A DNA stretch of 44,419 bases from Betaproteobacteria bacterium. Lineage in GTDB: Bacteria > Pseudomonadota > Gammaproteobacteria > Burkholderiales > SG8-41. The DNA lies in assembly GCA_025363575.1 (NCBI GenBank), contig JANYDM010000047.1, positions 1-44,419 of the forward strand, in the 5' to 3' direction. The position numbers and the translations under genes are program-made. Under the pieces are notes generated by a model. That model saw only the letters and a list, made by a program, of their open reading frames with translations. It searched no databases and was not told the origin of the DNA. Positions within the stretch are counted from its first letter, which is position 1. Each line of letters begins with the position of its first letter. This document shows, in pieces, positions 43,901 to 44,419 of the stretch.

Positions 43901-44419
43901 GGTCGACCGCTGGCCGCGCCAGGAGTCGAACTCCGGCGGCAACAAATCGACGATCGCGCTGCCCGACATGCCGTAGATGTCGTAGGTGAGGTCGAGTTGC
44001 TGCAGCAAGCGTACGAACCGCCGCAGTGTGCCCGGGTGCTCGGCTCGCTGCGCGCCGCGCTTGGGCAGCCCGCGCGAGCGGTCGAGGTACAGGGTATTGA
44101 GGGCCTCAATCACGCCGCGACTCGCGATCAGGTCCTGGCGGCTGGTGATCTCCTGGTATACGCCGGGCTCAACGTGCAGCGGCCCCGACAGCAGCAGGAT
44201 CGCGTGTCCCCGGTGGCGCCGGTAGACGGCGAACGGGCCAAACAGCAGGTGCCGGTAGCGGTAGCGAAAGCCGAAGTCCGCTACGTGCCGATAGTCGCTC
44301 CCCGGCCGGCGGGTCCCGTCGGCGCGCTTCGGCGCGAGCTGGTCGAAGTAGAAGAGCGCGAGCCACGCCCAGAGTCCAGAGTTTCCCTCGACCTCGTTTG
44401 CCGGCAGTGCCGCGAGGCG
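43892..44419 (-). CDS. Partial gene running off the window edge, uncharacterised
   Basis: The frame is open from the last base of the window for 175 codons and ends in TGA at 43892; the start is outside. It contains EGNSGLWAWLALFYFDQLAP, DYRHVADFGFRYRYRHLLFG, GHAILLLSGPLHVEPGVYQE and a C-terminus FDSWRGQRSTLL. It has an amphipathic, Trp/Tyr-rich character and no obvious catalytic motif. It brings to mind an uncharacterised family seen in defence islands (possibly DUF6339), but I am not certain. It is oriented with the SNF2 helicase, about 205 bases upstream of it. Confidence 0.6.
   Translation of the reverse strand, partial: RLAALPANEVEGNSGLWAWLALFYFDQLAPKRADGTRRPGSDYRHVADFGFRYRYRHLLFGPFAVYRRHRGHAILLLSGPLHVEPGVYQEITSRQDLIASRGVIEALNTLYLDRSRGLPKRGAQRAEHPGTLRRFVRLLQQLDLTYDIYGMSGSAIVDLLPPEFDSWRGQRSTLL

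Noticed and set aside
1..44419. CRISPR array, rRNA or intact insertion sequence
   Set aside because: No regularly spaced direct repeats, rRNA-like conserved stretches or transposase motifs were recognised on either strand by reading.

Overview
The window looks like a chromosome segment from a GC-rich betaproteobacterium, with no close species identified. The evidence is the gene order lptM-lysA next to ygjP-plsC-gmhB-glyS-glyQ-lnt-corC-ybeY-phoH-miaB, a giant DUF3683-type flavin/iron-sulfur oxidoreductase, and a trimeric porin with a C-terminal Phe. Roughly the first 34.8 kb reads as chromosomal backbone plus a glycosylation block. The last 9.6 kb reads as an accessory defence/toxin-antitoxin island. 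No rRNA, tRNA, CRISPR array or intact insertion sequence was found.

Layout. 0.1-5.3 kb: a 1287-residue FAD/Fe-S oxidoreductase, a small YqaA/DedA-like membrane protein and a fumarylacetoacetate-hydrolase-family enzyme. 5.4-18.7 kb: a block of four TPR proteins. Three end in an O-GlcNAc-transferase-like (GT41) catalytic domain and one in a GT9-like domain. They are interleaved with an FkbM methyltransferase, a 2OG-Fe(II) oxygenase, a small SAM methyltransferase and a porin. I infer a protein or surface-glycan modification locus; the acceptor is unknown. 18.9-21.8 kb: MgtE Mg2+ transporter and an ECF sigma/anti-sigma pair. 21.8-24.1 kb: a non-coding stretch carrying a tiny Lys/Ala-only gene of 16 residues with its own promoter and terminator-like hairpin, then lptM-lysA. 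24.2-34.8 kb: eleven tightly packed minus-strand genes, probably one operon, covering tRNA modification and charging, rRNA processing, lipoprotein acylation, phospholipid and LPS-heptose synthesis.

34.8-44.4 kb is the accessory island. It holds a complete hipBA pair with an array of palindromic operators, a PemK/MazF-like toxin-antitoxin pair whose promoter is overlapped by a perfect palindrome, and a primase-helicase fusion of the TOTE-conflict type. It also holds a 136-bp remnant of a second hipBA locus, an orphan 159-residue protein and a SWIM-finger SNF2 helicase. At the end are what looks like the frameshifted tail of a second TOTE-type helicase and a partial gene running off the window. 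Truncated second copies of both hipBA and the primase-helicase point to repeated gain and loss.

The observations I rate highest are these. First, a GAAGGATGAAGGCGGAA-type palindromic element sits in frame inside two unrelated essential-type genes (the oxidoreductase and lnt), adding the same kind of peptide in the same reading frame. Second, the hipBA/TA/TOTE arrangement carries remnants of both systems. Third, there is the Lys-only micro-gene. Fourth, there is the OGT-like cluster around a porin.
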